Source of the DNA: Oscillospiraceae bacterium
GTDB lineage: Bacteria > Bacillota > Clostridia > Oscillospirales > Oscillospiraceae
Reading direction: 5' to 3'
DNA length: 64,000 bases
Assembly: GCA_020025535.1 (NCBI GenBank)
Contig: JAHHRY010000002.1
Location: 62,001-126,000, forward strand
The first letter of the stretch is position 1; every line of letters begins with the position of its first letter. The notes under the pieces were generated by a model. The model made no database searches, was not told the origin of the DNA, and was given only the letters and a program-made list of their open reading frames with translations. Position numbers and translations under genes: made by a program. Shown here one piece after another: positions 33,860 through 43,213 of the stretch.

Positions 33860-35680
33860 ATGAGTGCAATTGCCGGAATACTCAATTTGCCCGCAAATGA
33901 CGAAATCACAGAAGCTATGCTGAAAACCATGAGACGCCGTGGACCGGATGGCGGCGGAGCGTATACACATGGGGATTTTTGCCTTCTACACACCCGGCTT
34001 TCCATTATTGATGATTCTACCGGAAATCAGCCGATGGAACTTCACTGGGCCGGGGAGCGTTTTATCATTACCTTTGATGGGAAATTATACAACGGAGGAG
34101 AATTGCGCCAGGAGATGCAGCTTTTAGGCCATGAGTTTTATGGTTACTCAGATACGGAAGTGGTTCTCCATGCCTACGCCCAGTGGAAAGATAAGGCGCT
34201 CATGAAATTCAACGGCGTATTTGCGTTTGCGGTTTTGGAAGAACAGGCCGGACGGGTATTTCTCGCAAGGGACCGTATCGGCGTGAAACCGTTTTTCTAT
34301 GCCCGCCACCGGGGCGGCTTGCTGCTGGCATCGGAGATCAAGACCATTCTTGCCTATCCTACTATGGAAGCAGAGCTGGATGCCGATGGTGCAGCAGAGA
34401 TTTTACTCCTTGGACCGGGACGAACCCCCGGCAGCGGCGTATTCCGGAACATCAAAGAATTGGAACCGGGATGCTGCGGTATATATGAAAAGGGACAGCT
34501 GTTTGTGCAGCGCTACTGGAAGCTTCTGGATCGGGAGCATACAGAGAATTTCTCTGAAACCGCGGAGAAGGTACGCGAGTTGACGTTGGATGCTATTCGC
34601 CGCCAAATGCGTTCAGATGTACCTGTTGGAACTATGCTTTCCGGTGGACTGGATTCCAGTTTGGTCTCTGCCGTCTGTGCCAGAGAGCTGGATAGCAGGG
34701 GACAACGACTGCATACCTTCTCTGTAGACTATCTGGATAATGATTTGAATTTTAAACCCAACCAATTCCAGCCAAATTCCGATAAAGAATACATCCGCAT
34801 CATGCAGGAAGCGCTGGATTCTCACCACCACTGGACGGTGCTCTCCCCGGAGGATTTGACGAATTCTTTGGAAGCGGCGACGATTGCACGGGATTTGCCG
34901 GGAATGGCGGATGTGGATGCCTCGCTGCTTGCTTTCTGCGGACAGATCCGTCCCCATGTAAAGACAGTTTTGTCCGGGGAATGTGCCGATGAAATTTTCG
35001 GCGGCTATCCATGGTACCGGGTACCTGCAATGCGGGATGCAGATGGATTTCCCTGGGCGCAGACAACGAAAGAACGGTCTGCCTTTGTCCATCCCTGGAT
35101 TTTGGATTCCGTCTGTCCTGGTGACTTTGTCCATGACCGTTATGCACAGACGATCCGTGAATCGGACATTTTACCTGGCAACACGCCGGAAGATCGCCGC
35201 ATCAAGGAGCTGGTCAACCTAAACTTCCGCTGGTTCATGCAGACTCTGCTGGATCGCTGTGACAGAATGTCTATGTATCACGGACTTGAGGTACGTGTTC
35301 CGTTCTGCGACTATCGGATTGCAGAGTATTTGTACGGTGTGCCATGGAAATTCAAAGATTATCGTGGCTATGAAAAGGGACTCTTGCGGTATGCCATGAA
35401 TGGCGTCATTCCCAAGAGTGTTCTGTTCCGTAAGAAAAGTCCCTATCCCAAAACCTACGATCCGAGATACACCGAAATGGTCGTGAATATGCTACAGAAA
35501 GTTCTGCAGAAGCCGGATGCTCCGATTTTCTCCATTGTTCGGCGAGATGCGCTGGAAGATTTGCTCCATCAGGATTTTGAGTGGCCTTGGTACGGCCAGC
35601 TGATGCGCCGACCGCAGACAATTGTGTATATGCTACAAATAAACTTCTGGCTGCAGCGCTATTCGGTGCGTTTTGTATAA
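33860..35680 (+). CDS. Asparagine-synthase homologue with disabled glutaminase site
   Basis: 606 residues. N-terminal class II amidotransferase domain plus C-terminal synthetase domain with PP-motif LSGGLDSS and GECADEIFGG. The start is fixed by a TGA directly upstream, giving MSAIAG where AsnB has MCGIAG: the Cys2 nucleophile is Ser. The oxyanion-hole NGEIYN is DGKLYN. Both changes predict loss of glutamine hydrolysis, so it may use free ammonia or another amine. AsnB homologues make asparagine or amidate diaminopimelate in peptidoglycan; the SpoIID/PG-binding cluster next door makes a wall or spore role possible. Confidence 0.85.
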   Translation: MSAIAGILNLPANDEITEAMLKTMRRRGPDGGGAYTHGDFCLLHTRLSIIDDSTGNQPMELHWAGERFIITFDGKLYNGGELRQEMQLLGHEFYGYSDTEVVLHAYAQWKDKALMKFNGVFAFAVLEEQAGRVFLARDRIGVKPFFYARHRGGLLLASEIKTILAYPTMEAELDADGAAEILLLGPGRTPGSGVFRNIKELEPGCCGIYEKGQLFVQRYWKLLDREHTENFSETAEKVRELTLDAIRRQMRSDVPVGTMLSGGLDSSLVSAVCARELDSRGQRLHTFSVDYLDNDLNFKPNQFQPNSDKEYIRIMQEALDSHHHWTVLSPEDLTNSLEAATIARDLPGMADVDASLLAFCGQIRPHVKTVLSGECADEIFGGYPWYRVPAMRDADGFPWAQTTKERSAFVHPWILDSVCPGDFVHDRYAQTIRESDILPGNTPEDRRIKELVNLNFRWFMQTLLDRCDRMSMYHGLEVRVPFCDYRIAEYLYGVPWKFKDYRGYEKGLLRYAMNGVIPKSVLFRKKSPYPKTYDPRYTEMVVNMLQKVLQKPDAPIFSIVRRDALEDLLHQDFEWPWYGQLMRRPQTIVYMLQINFWLQRYSVRFV

Positions 35681-35709
35681 TTGACGATAAATATGGAGTG
35701 TGTTAAAAT
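35681..35709 (+). promoter_or_regulatory. Promoter of pyk
   Basis: TTGACG (35681-35686), 17-base spacer, TAAAAT (35704-35709). Confidence 0.7.
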
Positions 35710-35770
35710 CTTTATGTATTAAGTGTATCAGACTTTGTCCCAATGGAGGGGCTGCATAAGAGGTTTTAAT

Positions 35771-37186
35771 ATGAGAAAAACAAAAATTATTTGCACCATT
35801 GGTCCTGCCAGTGAAAACGAAGAAGTCCTGACAGCTATGTGTAAGGCGGGCATGAATGTCGCCCGGCTGAACTTCTCTCATGGCACACACGAAGAGCATG
35901 AGAAGAAAATTCAGATGATTACCCGTGTCCGTGAAAAACTGGGACTCCCTATTGCAATCATGCTGGACACTAAGGGACCGGAATACCGCATCGGCACCTT
36001 TGCGGAGGAGAAGATTACAGTCAGCACCGGAGACACCTTCACATTTACCACCGACGATGTAGAGGGTGATCAGACCCGGGTTTCCGTCAATTACAAGGAT
36101 CTGGTGAAGAATCTGAAGATCGGTGACAAGATCCTCGTGAATAACGGTCTGGTTGTATTTGAAGTCAAGAAGCTTTCCGGCAATGATGCCATTTGTCAGG
36201 TGGTCATTGGCGGTGTGCTGAGCAACCGCAAGAGTATGAGCTTTCCTAATAAGGTCATGAGCGGCCCTTATCTTTCCGAACGTGACAAGGCGGATATTCT
36301 CTTTGGCATTCAGCATAATGTTGACTTTATTGCGGCTTCCTTCGTTTCGCGCAAGAAAGATCTGGAAGAGCTGCAGGCGTTCCTGAATGCAAACGGCGGT
36401 GAAAAGATTGATATTATTGCAAAGATCGAAAACCGCGCCGGTGTAGATAATGTAGAAGAAATTTCTGAGCTGTGCGACGGCATTATGATTGCCCGTGGTG
36501 ATCTTGGCGTAGAAATTCCTTTTGTGGAAGTGCCTGCCGTTCAGAAGCATCTGATCAGCAAGTGCCGCCTGCTGGGCAAGCGAGTGATTACTGCTACCGA
36601 GATGCTGGAATCTATGATTTATAATCCTCGTCCTACTCGTGCAGAGATTTCCGATGTGGCCAATGCTGTGTACGATGGCAGCTCCGCCATTATGCTTTCC
36701 GGAGAGTCCGCTGCGGGCAAGTATCCTGTTGAAGCCGTGAGAGTCATGGCTGAAATTGCAGAGCATACCGAGCAGGATACCTCCTACAAGTCACGGTTCC
36801 TGAAGGCGGATTTCCGCATTCAGAATATTCTGGATGCTATTTCCCATGCAACCTGCTCCATGGCCATTGATGTGGATGCCAAGGGTATCGTTGTCTGTTC
36901 TGTGTCCGGCAAGACGGCCATGATGGTTAGCCGGTTCCGTTGTCCTGTTGACATCATAGGCATGACAACCGACCCCAAGGTGTGGCGTAAACTGGGCTTG
37001 AGCTGGGGCGTTACACCTGTTCTGACAGACGAATTTACTTCTATGGATGTAATGTTCTATCATGCACTTGTTAGTGCCAAGGAAACTCTGAACCTCCATA
37101 AGGGAGATCATGTGGTCGTCACCGGCGGCCCCATCAACGGTAAAAACGGCAACACCAACACCATTAAGGTCGAAGAGATCCTGTAA
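35771..37186 (+). CDS. pyk: Pyruvate kinase
   Basis: 471 residues from ATG 35771 (MRKTKIICTIGPAS; site AAGAGG); the in-frame ATG at 35723 is rejected. Motifs: ARLNFSHG, LDTKGPEYR, IIAKIENRAGV, DGIMIARGDLGVEI (catalytic Lys/Glu/Asp region), and TEMLESM. No extra C-terminal PEP-utiliser domain, unlike some Firmicutes enzymes. Converts phosphoenolpyruvate and ADP to pyruvate and ATP. Own promoter and a strong terminator, so monocistronic. Confidence 0.96.
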   Translation: MRKTKIICTIGPASENEEVLTAMCKAGMNVARLNFSHGTHEEHEKKIQMITRVREKLGLPIAIMLDTKGPEYRIGTFAEEKITVSTGDTFTFTTDDVEGDQTRVSVNYKDLVKNLKIGDKILVNNGLVVFEVKKLSGNDAICQVVIGGVLSNRKSMSFPNKVMSGPYLSERDKADILFGIQHNVDFIAASFVSRKKDLEELQAFLNANGGEKIDIIAKIENRAGVDNVEEISELCDGIMIARGDLGVEIPFVEVPAVQKHLISKCRLLGKRVITATEMLESMIYNPRPTRAEISDVANAVYDGSSAIMLSGESAAGKYPVEAVRVMAEIAEHTEQDTSYKSRFLKADFRIQNILDAISHATCSMAIDVDAKGIVVCSVSGKTAMMVSRFRCPVDIIGMTTDPKVWRKLGLSWGVTPVLTDEFTSMDVMFYHALVSAKETLNLHKGDHVVVTGGPINGKNGNTNTIKVEEIL

Positions 37187-37230
37187 ATAACAAGTGCCCC
37201 ACAGCGTTAGCTGTGGGGCACTTGTTATTT
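37185..37230. terminator. Convergent terminator pyk / HAD gene
   Basis: 20-bp perfect stem (37185-37204 with 37211-37230), 6-base loop, T-rich end; sits exactly between the two convergent stops. Confidence 0.85.
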
Positions 37231-37234
37231 GACG

Positions 37235-37879
37235 TTAAATGAGGTTATAAAGCTTGTCCATGGTATTTGCAACACCGATGGCACCGGCTTTTACCATATC
37301 TTCCACCACACCATATCCCCAGGCCACTGCGATGGTGGGAATATTGTGTGCTTTGGCACCGAGTACATCATAAATGGTATCGCCAACCATGACGATGTCC
37401 TCTTGCTTACCAATCTGGTTCAGAAGATAGGCGATCACCGTATCTTTTGAATTGCGTGCATTGGGGCTTCCGTCAATGGCAGCACCGCAGATCATGTCAA
37501 AGTAGCCGTCCATTTCAAAGCGGCGAAGAATCTCAATGGCCATCGGTTCCGGCTTGGAGGTGGCAACGTAAAGATGGTGTCCGTCAGCCTTCAGTTTTGC
37601 CAGGACATCCGAAATTCCGGGGTAAGGGAAGTTTTCAAACATTCCGGTAGCGACGTAGTTTTTCCTGTAGAAGTTCACTGCATCGTTGAGATGTTCTTCC
37701 TGTATGCCAAAATGAAGCAGACTGTCCTTCAGAGGCGGGCCTACAATGCTGCGAAGTTCCTCGCGGGGCGGGACGGCTGCACCAAATTGACGCAGAGTGA
37801 TTTCGGCACAGTTCATAATTCCTTCGCCGGAGTCGGTGAGCGTACCATCCAGATCGAAGAGGATCGTTTTTTCTTTCAT
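37235..37879 (-). CDS. HAD-superfamily phosphatase (phosphoglycolate-phosphatase-like)
   Basis: 214 residues. Motif I FDLDGTLTDS, motif II Thr in ATSKPE, motif III Lys, motif IV GDTIYDV. Cap domain of the helical C1 type. Resembles Gph/PpaX-type phosphatases acting on small phosphate esters or pyrophosphate; substrate not fixed. RBS GGAGGAATT. Its start is 13 bases after the glycosyltransferase stop at 37893 on the same strand, so they may be co-transcribed. Confidence 0.85.
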   Translation of the reverse strand: MKEKTILFDLDGTLTDSGEGIMNCAEITLRQFGAAVPPREELRSIVGPPLKDSLLHFGIQEEHLNDAVNFYRKNYVATGMFENFPYPGISDVLAKLKADGHHLYVATSKPEPMAIEILRRFEMDGYFDMICGAAIDGSPNARNSKDTVIAYLLNQIGKQEDIVMVGDTIYDVLGAKAHNIPTIAVAWGYGVVEDMVKAGAIGVANTMDKLYNLI

Positions 37880-37892
37880 AATTCCTCCGTAT

Positions 37893-39407
37893 TTACTTTA
37901 AACGATAGAGATAATAGGTAAAATCAATACCTTCAAAATACATATTGGCGGTATCTACCAGCTCGTACAGGCTGGAATCCACGCCGTAAGAGGTCAAGGG
38001 ATAATGCCGTGTGACTACAAAATCCACCAGACCTTCCTCAATGTATTTTTCCTGTGTTTCCCACATACCCGGAGCAGGTACATTGAAGGTACAGAAATAC
38101 TTGCAGTTGGGAATCACATCTGCCGCATAATAGAAGCCGCCATCAAGGAAACCGTAATTCAGGAGAGTGGGGGATTCCTCCTGACGGATGATTTGTGCAA
38201 AACGGTACTGCGGCATATCCTCTTTGTCATAGGACAGCAGATAAGTGTTGCGGCAGTTGCTGGTCGCAAAGCAAACCAGAAGGAGCGATGCCAGTGCCAC
38301 AGCGGCTGCGGTAACGTAACCGTTATCTTTCGGAATAAATTCCGGACGGGACAAAAACGACAGGAACCATCCGATACCGATGAGACCAAAAATGCAGAAC
38401 AGCGACAGTACCAGATCATAATACTTGTATCCCTGCATGATGCCTTTACCGCCCCAGTAGGTCAGAGAGGTCAGACCCACAAAACAAAGGACAATGCACA
38501 GCGACTCCAGCGGATGCTTCCAGAAGCGGATCAGCAGCCAAATGGCAGCCAGAATAATCATCCAGCAGAAGCTGTAATTGTATTGCAAACCATAGAAAAG
38601 GCACCGGAAAATCTGGCCGATCTTAGAGCCTCCTGATTCGGAAGGGTAGAGGAAAAGGTTGTTGTAAAAATAGGCGGTGTAGAGATCTTTCAGTGCGTGA
38701 TTCAGAGCAAAATAGATAAACACAACGCTGCTCACAGCAGCTACGCCAAGTAAAAAGGAGCCCATCACCTGAAGAAGCTTTCGGAAGTCCTTGATTTTTA
38801 CAAGATACCAGATAACAACAAACAGGCAGAGACCCACATAGAAACCCAGCATAGTGAATTTGATCCAGAGAATCATACCGGCAAATACGCCGTTCAGCAC
38901 ACCTTCCCGGAAGGTAAGAGGCCTGTCCTCCCGAAGCGCCCGAAGGACGCTGTAAAGACCGTAGCACATGAAGCCCAGGCACATCTGTTCCACGCTGCCG
39001 CCGTGAGAAAAAGCAGGAGAAATAACGATAGCGGTTCCAATGATACCGGGGATGAGGTAGATCCATATGTTTTCCCCAAGATACAGCTTGACAAGCTTGC
39101 CGCATAGAAAGAGGAAAAATCCAAAGGTTACCACTTCCAGCAAAAAAACCCCGATAAAGCTGGAATCTGAAATCAGTGCTACCAACGCATAGATAAAATA
39201 CAGCACGGGACCCTTTTGCTCATAGAGATCCGCATACAGTACCTGCCCGTGAAGCATGGATTTTCCCATAGTGAAGAAACAATGGACATCCACCCAGTCG
39301 TTCATCGGATAAAGAGGGGAGCTTTTGGAGCAAATGCCCAGCAAAAGAAGAGAAATCAGGAGGCAATACAAGATTAGGGTATATTTTTTAATCGACTTTA
39401 TTTTCAT
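37893..39407 (-). CDS. Polytopic GT-C-type membrane glycosyltransferase
   Basis: 504 residues from ATG 39407 (a second ATG at 39416 is possible), overlapping the end of the upstream GT2 gene. About 12 TM helices. Acidic first outer loop (NDWVDVHCFF) and the EQKGPVLYF segment match PMT/ArnT-like enzymes that use polyprenyl-phosphate sugars. With the GtrB-like gene just before it, probably a pair: GtrB makes the lipid-linked sugar and this protein transfers it to a wall polymer or protein (inference). Confidence 0.7.
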   Translation of the reverse strand: MKIKSIKKYTLILYCLLISLLLLGICSKSSPLYPMNDWVDVHCFFTMGKSMLHGQVLYADLYEQKGPVLYFIYALVALISDSSFIGVFLLEVVTFGFFLFLCGKLVKLYLGENIWIYLIPGIIGTAIVISPAFSHGGSVEQMCLGFMCYGLYSVLRALREDRPLTFREGVLNGVFAGMILWIKFTMLGFYVGLCLFVVIWYLVKIKDFRKLLQVMGSFLLGVAAVSSVVFIYFALNHALKDLYTAYFYNNLFLYPSESGGSKIGQIFRCLFYGLQYNYSFCWMIILAAIWLLIRFWKHPLESLCIVLCFVGLTSLTYWGGKGIMQGYKYYDLVLSLFCIFGLIGIGWFLSFLSRPEFIPKDNGYVTAAAVALASLLLVCFATSNCRNTYLLSYDKEDMPQYRFAQIIRQEESPTLLNYGFLDGGFYYAADVIPNCKYFCTFNVPAPGMWETQEKYIEEGLVDFVVTRHYPLTSYGVDSSLYELVDTANMYFEGIDFTYYLYRLK

Positions 39408-40359
39408 GACTTCCATCCTCGGTTCTCTGGCTGATAATATATCGGGGTCTTCCCTTGACTTCCAGATAAATCTTGCCAATGTACTCACCCAGCACGCCCA
39501 GGCAGATCAGCTGCACGCCGCCAATAAAACAGATGATACAGGTCATACTGGCCCAGCCGGGAACCGAGTTACCGCAGAGAGCAACGATCAGCGACCACAG
39601 CACACCAATAAAGCTCAAGATTGCAATACCGCTGCCGAGCCCGGTAATCAGTCGAAGCGGACGAATAGACAGACTGGTAATGCCTTCAAAGGCCAGAGCG
39701 AGCATTTTCCGCAGGGGATAGTGGCTTTTACCGGCAAGCCGTTCGTGACGCTCATAATAGACACTGGTGCTTTTAAAGCCAACCAGTGGAAACATACCCC
39801 GAAGGAACAGATTCACTTCTTTGAAATTTGCAAATTCCTGAAGAACCCGACTGGAAACGAGCCGGTAGTCTGCATGGTTATATACCGTGTCAACACCCAT
39901 ATGCTTCATTAGCTTATAAAAACTCTGGGCAGTAAAACGCTTGAAGAAAGTATCCGTATCCCGCTTGCTGCGGACACCGTAGACAATCTCACAGCCATCC
40001 AAATAGGCATCCACCATAGCATCCATTGCTTTGATGTCATCCTGTCCGTCACAGTCAATGGAAATCGTAATATCACAATGATCCTTCGCTTCCATCAGAC
40101 CGGCGAGAACGGCATTCTGGTGCCCGCGGTTACGGCTTTGCTGTATGCCGATGAAATGGGGATTTTCTCTGGATAAACCGGAAATGATGTCCCAGGTGGT
40201 ATCTTTGGAGCCGTCATCCACAAACATCACACGGCTTAGTTCACTGATTTTGCCGGAAGCAACCAGGCTTTCTATCTCGTCTGAAAACAGCTTTGAAGTA
40301 ATGGGAAGGACCTGCTCTTCGTTATAGCAGGGGACGATGATATACAGTACAGGTGCCAT
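39388..40359 (-). CDS. GtrB/DPM-like family 2 glycosyltransferase
   Basis: 323 residues. GT-A catalytic domain: IIVPCYNEEQ, DDGSKD, SIDCDGQDD as the DxD-type metal site. Two C-terminal TM helices (~235-290) with the late GEYIGKIYLEVKGRPRY motif of GtrB and dolichol-phosphate-mannose-synthase-like proteins. Transfers a sugar from a nucleotide donor to undecaprenyl phosphate at the inner membrane face. RBS AAGGAGGCT. Upstream partner of the GT-C protein. Confidence 0.88.
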   Translation of the reverse strand: MAPVLYIIVPCYNEEQVLPITSKLFSDEIESLVASGKISELSRVMFVDDGSKDTTWDIISGLSRENPHFIGIQQSRNRGHQNAVLAGLMEAKDHCDITISIDCDGQDDIKAMDAMVDAYLDGCEIVYGVRSKRDTDTFFKRFTAQSFYKLMKHMGVDTVYNHADYRLVSSRVLQEFANFKEVNLFLRGMFPLVGFKSTSVYYERHERLAGKSHYPLRKMLALAFEGITSLSIRPLRLITGLGSGIAILSFIGVLWSLIVALCGNSVPGWASMTCIICFIGGVQLICLGVLGEYIGKIYLEVKGRPRYIISQRTEDGSHENKVD

Positions 40360-40445
40360 TGACAGAGCCTCCTTATAAAACTATTGGATATTGCCCATTA
40401 TATTGTATATTTTAGAAAAAGTCTATACGAAAAACACTCTGAAGC

Positions 40446-40473
40446 TTGACAGATTTCTTGTTTGTGTTACTAT
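40446..40473 (+). promoter_or_regulatory. Promoter of the feo operon
   Basis: TTGACA (40446-40451), 16-base spacer, TACTAT (40468-40473). An imperfect dyad GGTTA-N8-TAGCC follows at 40480-40497 and might be a DtxR/Fur-type site (weak). Confidence 0.6.
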
Positions 40474-40527
40474 ATTACAGGTTATCGGCAACTAGCCTTT
40501 TTTATCAAATTTCATGGGGTAAAAGTT

Positions 40528-40749
40528 ATGAATTCACTAAGAAATGTTAAGGTGGGGGAGACGGCTACCGTCATAAAAGTACATGGAGACGGTGCTGTCA
40601 GAAGACGCATTATGGATATGGGCATCACTAAGGGCGTTCGCATCACGGTACGCAAGGTGGCACCTTTGGGAGATCCTCTGGAGTTGACAGTTCGTGGTTA
40701 TGAGCTTTCCATTCGCAAGGCGGATGCGGAAATGATTGAGGTACAGTAA
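40528..40749 (+). CDS. feoA: FeoA-like ferrous iron transport accessory protein
   Basis: 73 residues from ATG 40528; an in-frame ATG upstream at 40462 lies on the promoter. SH3-like FeoA domain: RNVKVGETATVIKV, RRRIMDMGITKGVRI, APLGDPLELTVRGYELSIRK. Interacts with or regulates FeoB. Precedes feoB by 56 bases. Confidence 0.92.
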   Translation: MNSLRNVKVGETATVIKVHGDGAVRRRIMDMGITKGVRITVRKVAPLGDPLELTVRGYELSIRKADAEMIEVQ

Positions 40750-40805
40750 GTAGCAGATTGTAATGGTGGGTTTGTGTGTTGCGGCCTGCTATGGGAGGAG
40801 TTTTA

Positions 40806-42968
40806 ATGGAATTGAGAATCGCTTTGGCAGGTAACCCAAACTGCGGCAAAACGACCCTGTTCAACGCGCTTACAGGTTCTAATCAGTATGTGGGTAACTG
40901 GCCGGGAGTTACGGTGGAAAAGAAAGAAGGCAAGCTCAAAAACCATGATGGAGTCACAATCGTGGATCTTCCGGGTATTTACTCTCTTTCTCCTTATACA
41001 CTGGAGGAAGTGGTGGCAAGAAACTATCTGGTAGGTGAGCGCCCGGAAGCCATCCTGAATATTATTGATGGAACCAATCTGGAGCGAAACCTCTACCTGA
41101 CCACCCAGCTGGCAGAGCTGGGCATTCCCGTTGTGGCAGCAATCAATATGATGGATATTGTCCAGAAAAACGGAGACGATATCGATATCAAGGCACTGTC
41201 CAATGCACTTGGATGTGTGGTGGTGGAAATCTCCGCTTTGAAGGAAACCGGCATTCAGGAAGCAGCAGAGGCTGCTATCGAAGCCGCCAGAAGCGGCAAA
41301 ACTTTTCATAGACATATTTTTTCCGGTGCGGTAGAGCACGCAATTGCCCATATTGAGGAAGCGGTGGTACATGAATTGCCGGAAGAACAGCAGCGCTGGT
41401 ACGCCGTCAAGCTGTTTGAGCGAGACAAGCAGGTGCTGGAAATCCTTGATTTACCGGAATCCGTGCTGAATCACATCGAAAAGGATATCAACGATGTGGA
41501 AGAAGAAATGGACGACGATGCCGAGTCCATCATCATCGGACAGAGATATGACCATATTGAAACCATTATCGCCGGGTGCTATCACAAGAAGCAGGGCAGA
41601 GAGTCTGTTTCTGCCAAGATTGACCGCATTGTTACTAACCGATATTTGGCATTGCCGATTTTTGCCGGTATCATGCTCTTTATTTATGCCATCGCCATGG
41701 GTAACTTGCCGATCTCCGTTGGCAGCATGGCTTCGGAATGGGCAAAGAATGTACTGTTCGGTCAGTGGATCCCCGGGTTCTTTGACTCTGCACTCACATC
41801 CTTGGGTGTCAGTTCCTGGCTGTATTCTATGATTATGAAGGGTATTCTTCCCGGCGTAAGCACGGTCTTGAGCTTCGTACCTCAGCTCCTGGTGCTGTTC
41901 CTGATGCTTAGCATCTTGGAAGACTGCGGATATATGTCCAGAGTAGCTTTCATTATGGATCGACTGTTCCGACGCTTTGGCCTTTCCGGTAAGAGCTTTA
42001 TTCCCTTGCTGGTGGCAACAGGCTGCGGCGTTCCGGGAATTATGGCCTCCCGTACCATTGATCAGGAGCGTGACCGGAGAATGACGATCATTACTACCGG
42101 TTTTATTCCCTGCAGTGCAAAGCTCCCGATGATCGCTCTCTTTGCGGGCGCCGTATTTGGCGGATCTGCGCTGGTGGCTGTTTCCGCATTCCTGATCGGT
42201 ATTGCTGCCGTAATCGTATCCGGTGTGATCCTCAAGAAATTCAAGGCTTTTTCCGGTGACGAAGCACCTTTCGTAATGGAACTGCCGGCATATCATGCGC
42301 CGGTTCTGAAAAATACCCTTCGTACAACCTGGGATCGTGGATGGTCCTTCGTAAAGCGTGCCGGTACTGTCATCCTGCTCTCATCCATTGTTTTGTGGTT
42401 CCTGCAGAGCTATGGCTTTGTTGACGGCGTTTTCCGGGAAGTGAAGAACAATAACGAATCTATGTTGGCAGCCATTGGCAGTGCTTTGGCATGGATCTTC
42501 TATCCGCTGGGATGGATGGGGGATATGGCATGGAAGGCGACTGTTGCCAGTATTACCGGATTGATCGCCAAGGAAGAAATCGTTATGACTTTTGGTACGC
42601 TCTATAACTTTGCCGGAGAGCTCAGCGAATCCGGCAACGAGATTTGGGGCTACGTCCGGCAGGACTTCGGCGCTGTTACTGCGTATAGCTTTATGGTTTT
42701 TAATTTGCTGTGTGCCCCATGCATCGGTGCAATTGGTGCCATCCGGCGGGAAATGGGCAACGGTAAATGGACGATTTTCGCCATCGGTTATATGACTGCA
42801 TTTGCCTATGTAACTTCCATGATCATCTATCAGCTGGGTGGCCTTATCAACGGTGAAGCAACCTTCAACGTCTTTACCGTAGTGGCAATTGCGGCATTGG
42901 CAGCACTGATTTATCTGGTGGTGCGTAAACCCAGCCATGTGGGCAATCGCCTGAAAGCCAAAGTTTAA
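40806..42968 (+). CDS. feoB: Ferrous iron transporter FeoB
   Basis: 720 residues from ATG 40806 (GGGAGGAGTTTTA). N-terminal G domain: G1 GNPNCGKTT, G2 Thr in NWPGVT, G3 DLPG, G4 variant NMMD; then the helical inhibitor domain (~150-265) and two gate motifs in a ~10-TM membrane part (GCGVPGI, CAPCIGAI). Imports Fe(II), driven or gated by GTP. Middle gene of an feoA-feoB-Cys-rich cluster. Confidence 0.96.
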   Translation: MELRIALAGNPNCGKTTLFNALTGSNQYVGNWPGVTVEKKEGKLKNHDGVTIVDLPGIYSLSPYTLEEVVARNYLVGERPEAILNIIDGTNLERNLYLTTQLAELGIPVVAAINMMDIVQKNGDDIDIKALSNALGCVVVEISALKETGIQEAAEAAIEAARSGKTFHRHIFSGAVEHAIAHIEEAVVHELPEEQQRWYAVKLFERDKQVLEILDLPESVLNHIEKDINDVEEEMDDDAESIIIGQRYDHIETIIAGCYHKKQGRESVSAKIDRIVTNRYLALPIFAGIMLFIYAIAMGNLPISVGSMASEWAKNVLFGQWIPGFFDSALTSLGVSSWLYSMIMKGILPGVSTVLSFVPQLLVLFLMLSILEDCGYMSRVAFIMDRLFRRFGLSGKSFIPLLVATGCGVPGIMASRTIDQERDRRMTIITTGFIPCSAKLPMIALFAGAVFGGSALVAVSAFLIGIAAVIVSGVILKKFKAFSGDEAPFVMELPAYHAPVLKNTLRTTWDRGWSFVKRAGTVILLSSIVLWFLQSYGFVDGVFREVKNNNESMLAAIGSALAWIFYPLGWMGDMAWKATVASITGLIAKEEIVMTFGTLYNFAGELSESGNEIWGYVRQDFGAVTAYSFMVFNLLCAPCIGAIGAIRREMGNGKWTIFAIGYMTAFAYVTSMIIYQLGGLINGEATFNVFTVVAIAALAALIYLVVRKPSHVGNRLKAKV

Positions 42969-42990
42969 TCCAAAGAAAGGAGCAGCAGAT

Positions 42991-43170
42991 ATGTTGACTT
43001 GGTTAAGCGCACATACCGGAGATATTCTGGTCCTTGCCATTCTTGTGGCTATTGTAACGGGGATCATTGTTACAATGGTTAGAAATAAGAAAAAGGGTAA
43101 GCCTTCCTGCGGCGGTAACTGTGAAAACTGCGGCGGATGCTGCTCTTATAAAAAAGATTCCGAGAAATAA
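42991..43170 (+). CDS. FeoB-associated Cys-rich membrane protein
   Basis: 59 residues, too short for many gene callers. ATG eight bases after AAAGGAG. One TM helix (~10-34), basic RNKKKGK, then Cys-rich CGGNCENCGGCC. Such proteins often follow feoB in Firmicutes and may help iron entry or bind Fe(II). 22 bases after feoB, followed by a terminator. Confidence 0.85.
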   Translation: MLTWLSAHTGDILVLAILVAIVTGIIVTMVRNKKKGKPSCGGNCENCGGCCSYKKDSEK

Positions 43171-43172
43171 TG

Positions 43173-43213
43173 AAATATCCCCGAAAAGCAGAGCTTTTCG
43201 GGGATATTTTTTA
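43173..43213. terminator. Terminator of the feo operon
   Basis: 16-bp stem (43173-43188 with 43194-43209), CAGAG loop, TTTTTT; also overlaps the stop of the convergent gene at 43211. Confidence 0.85.
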
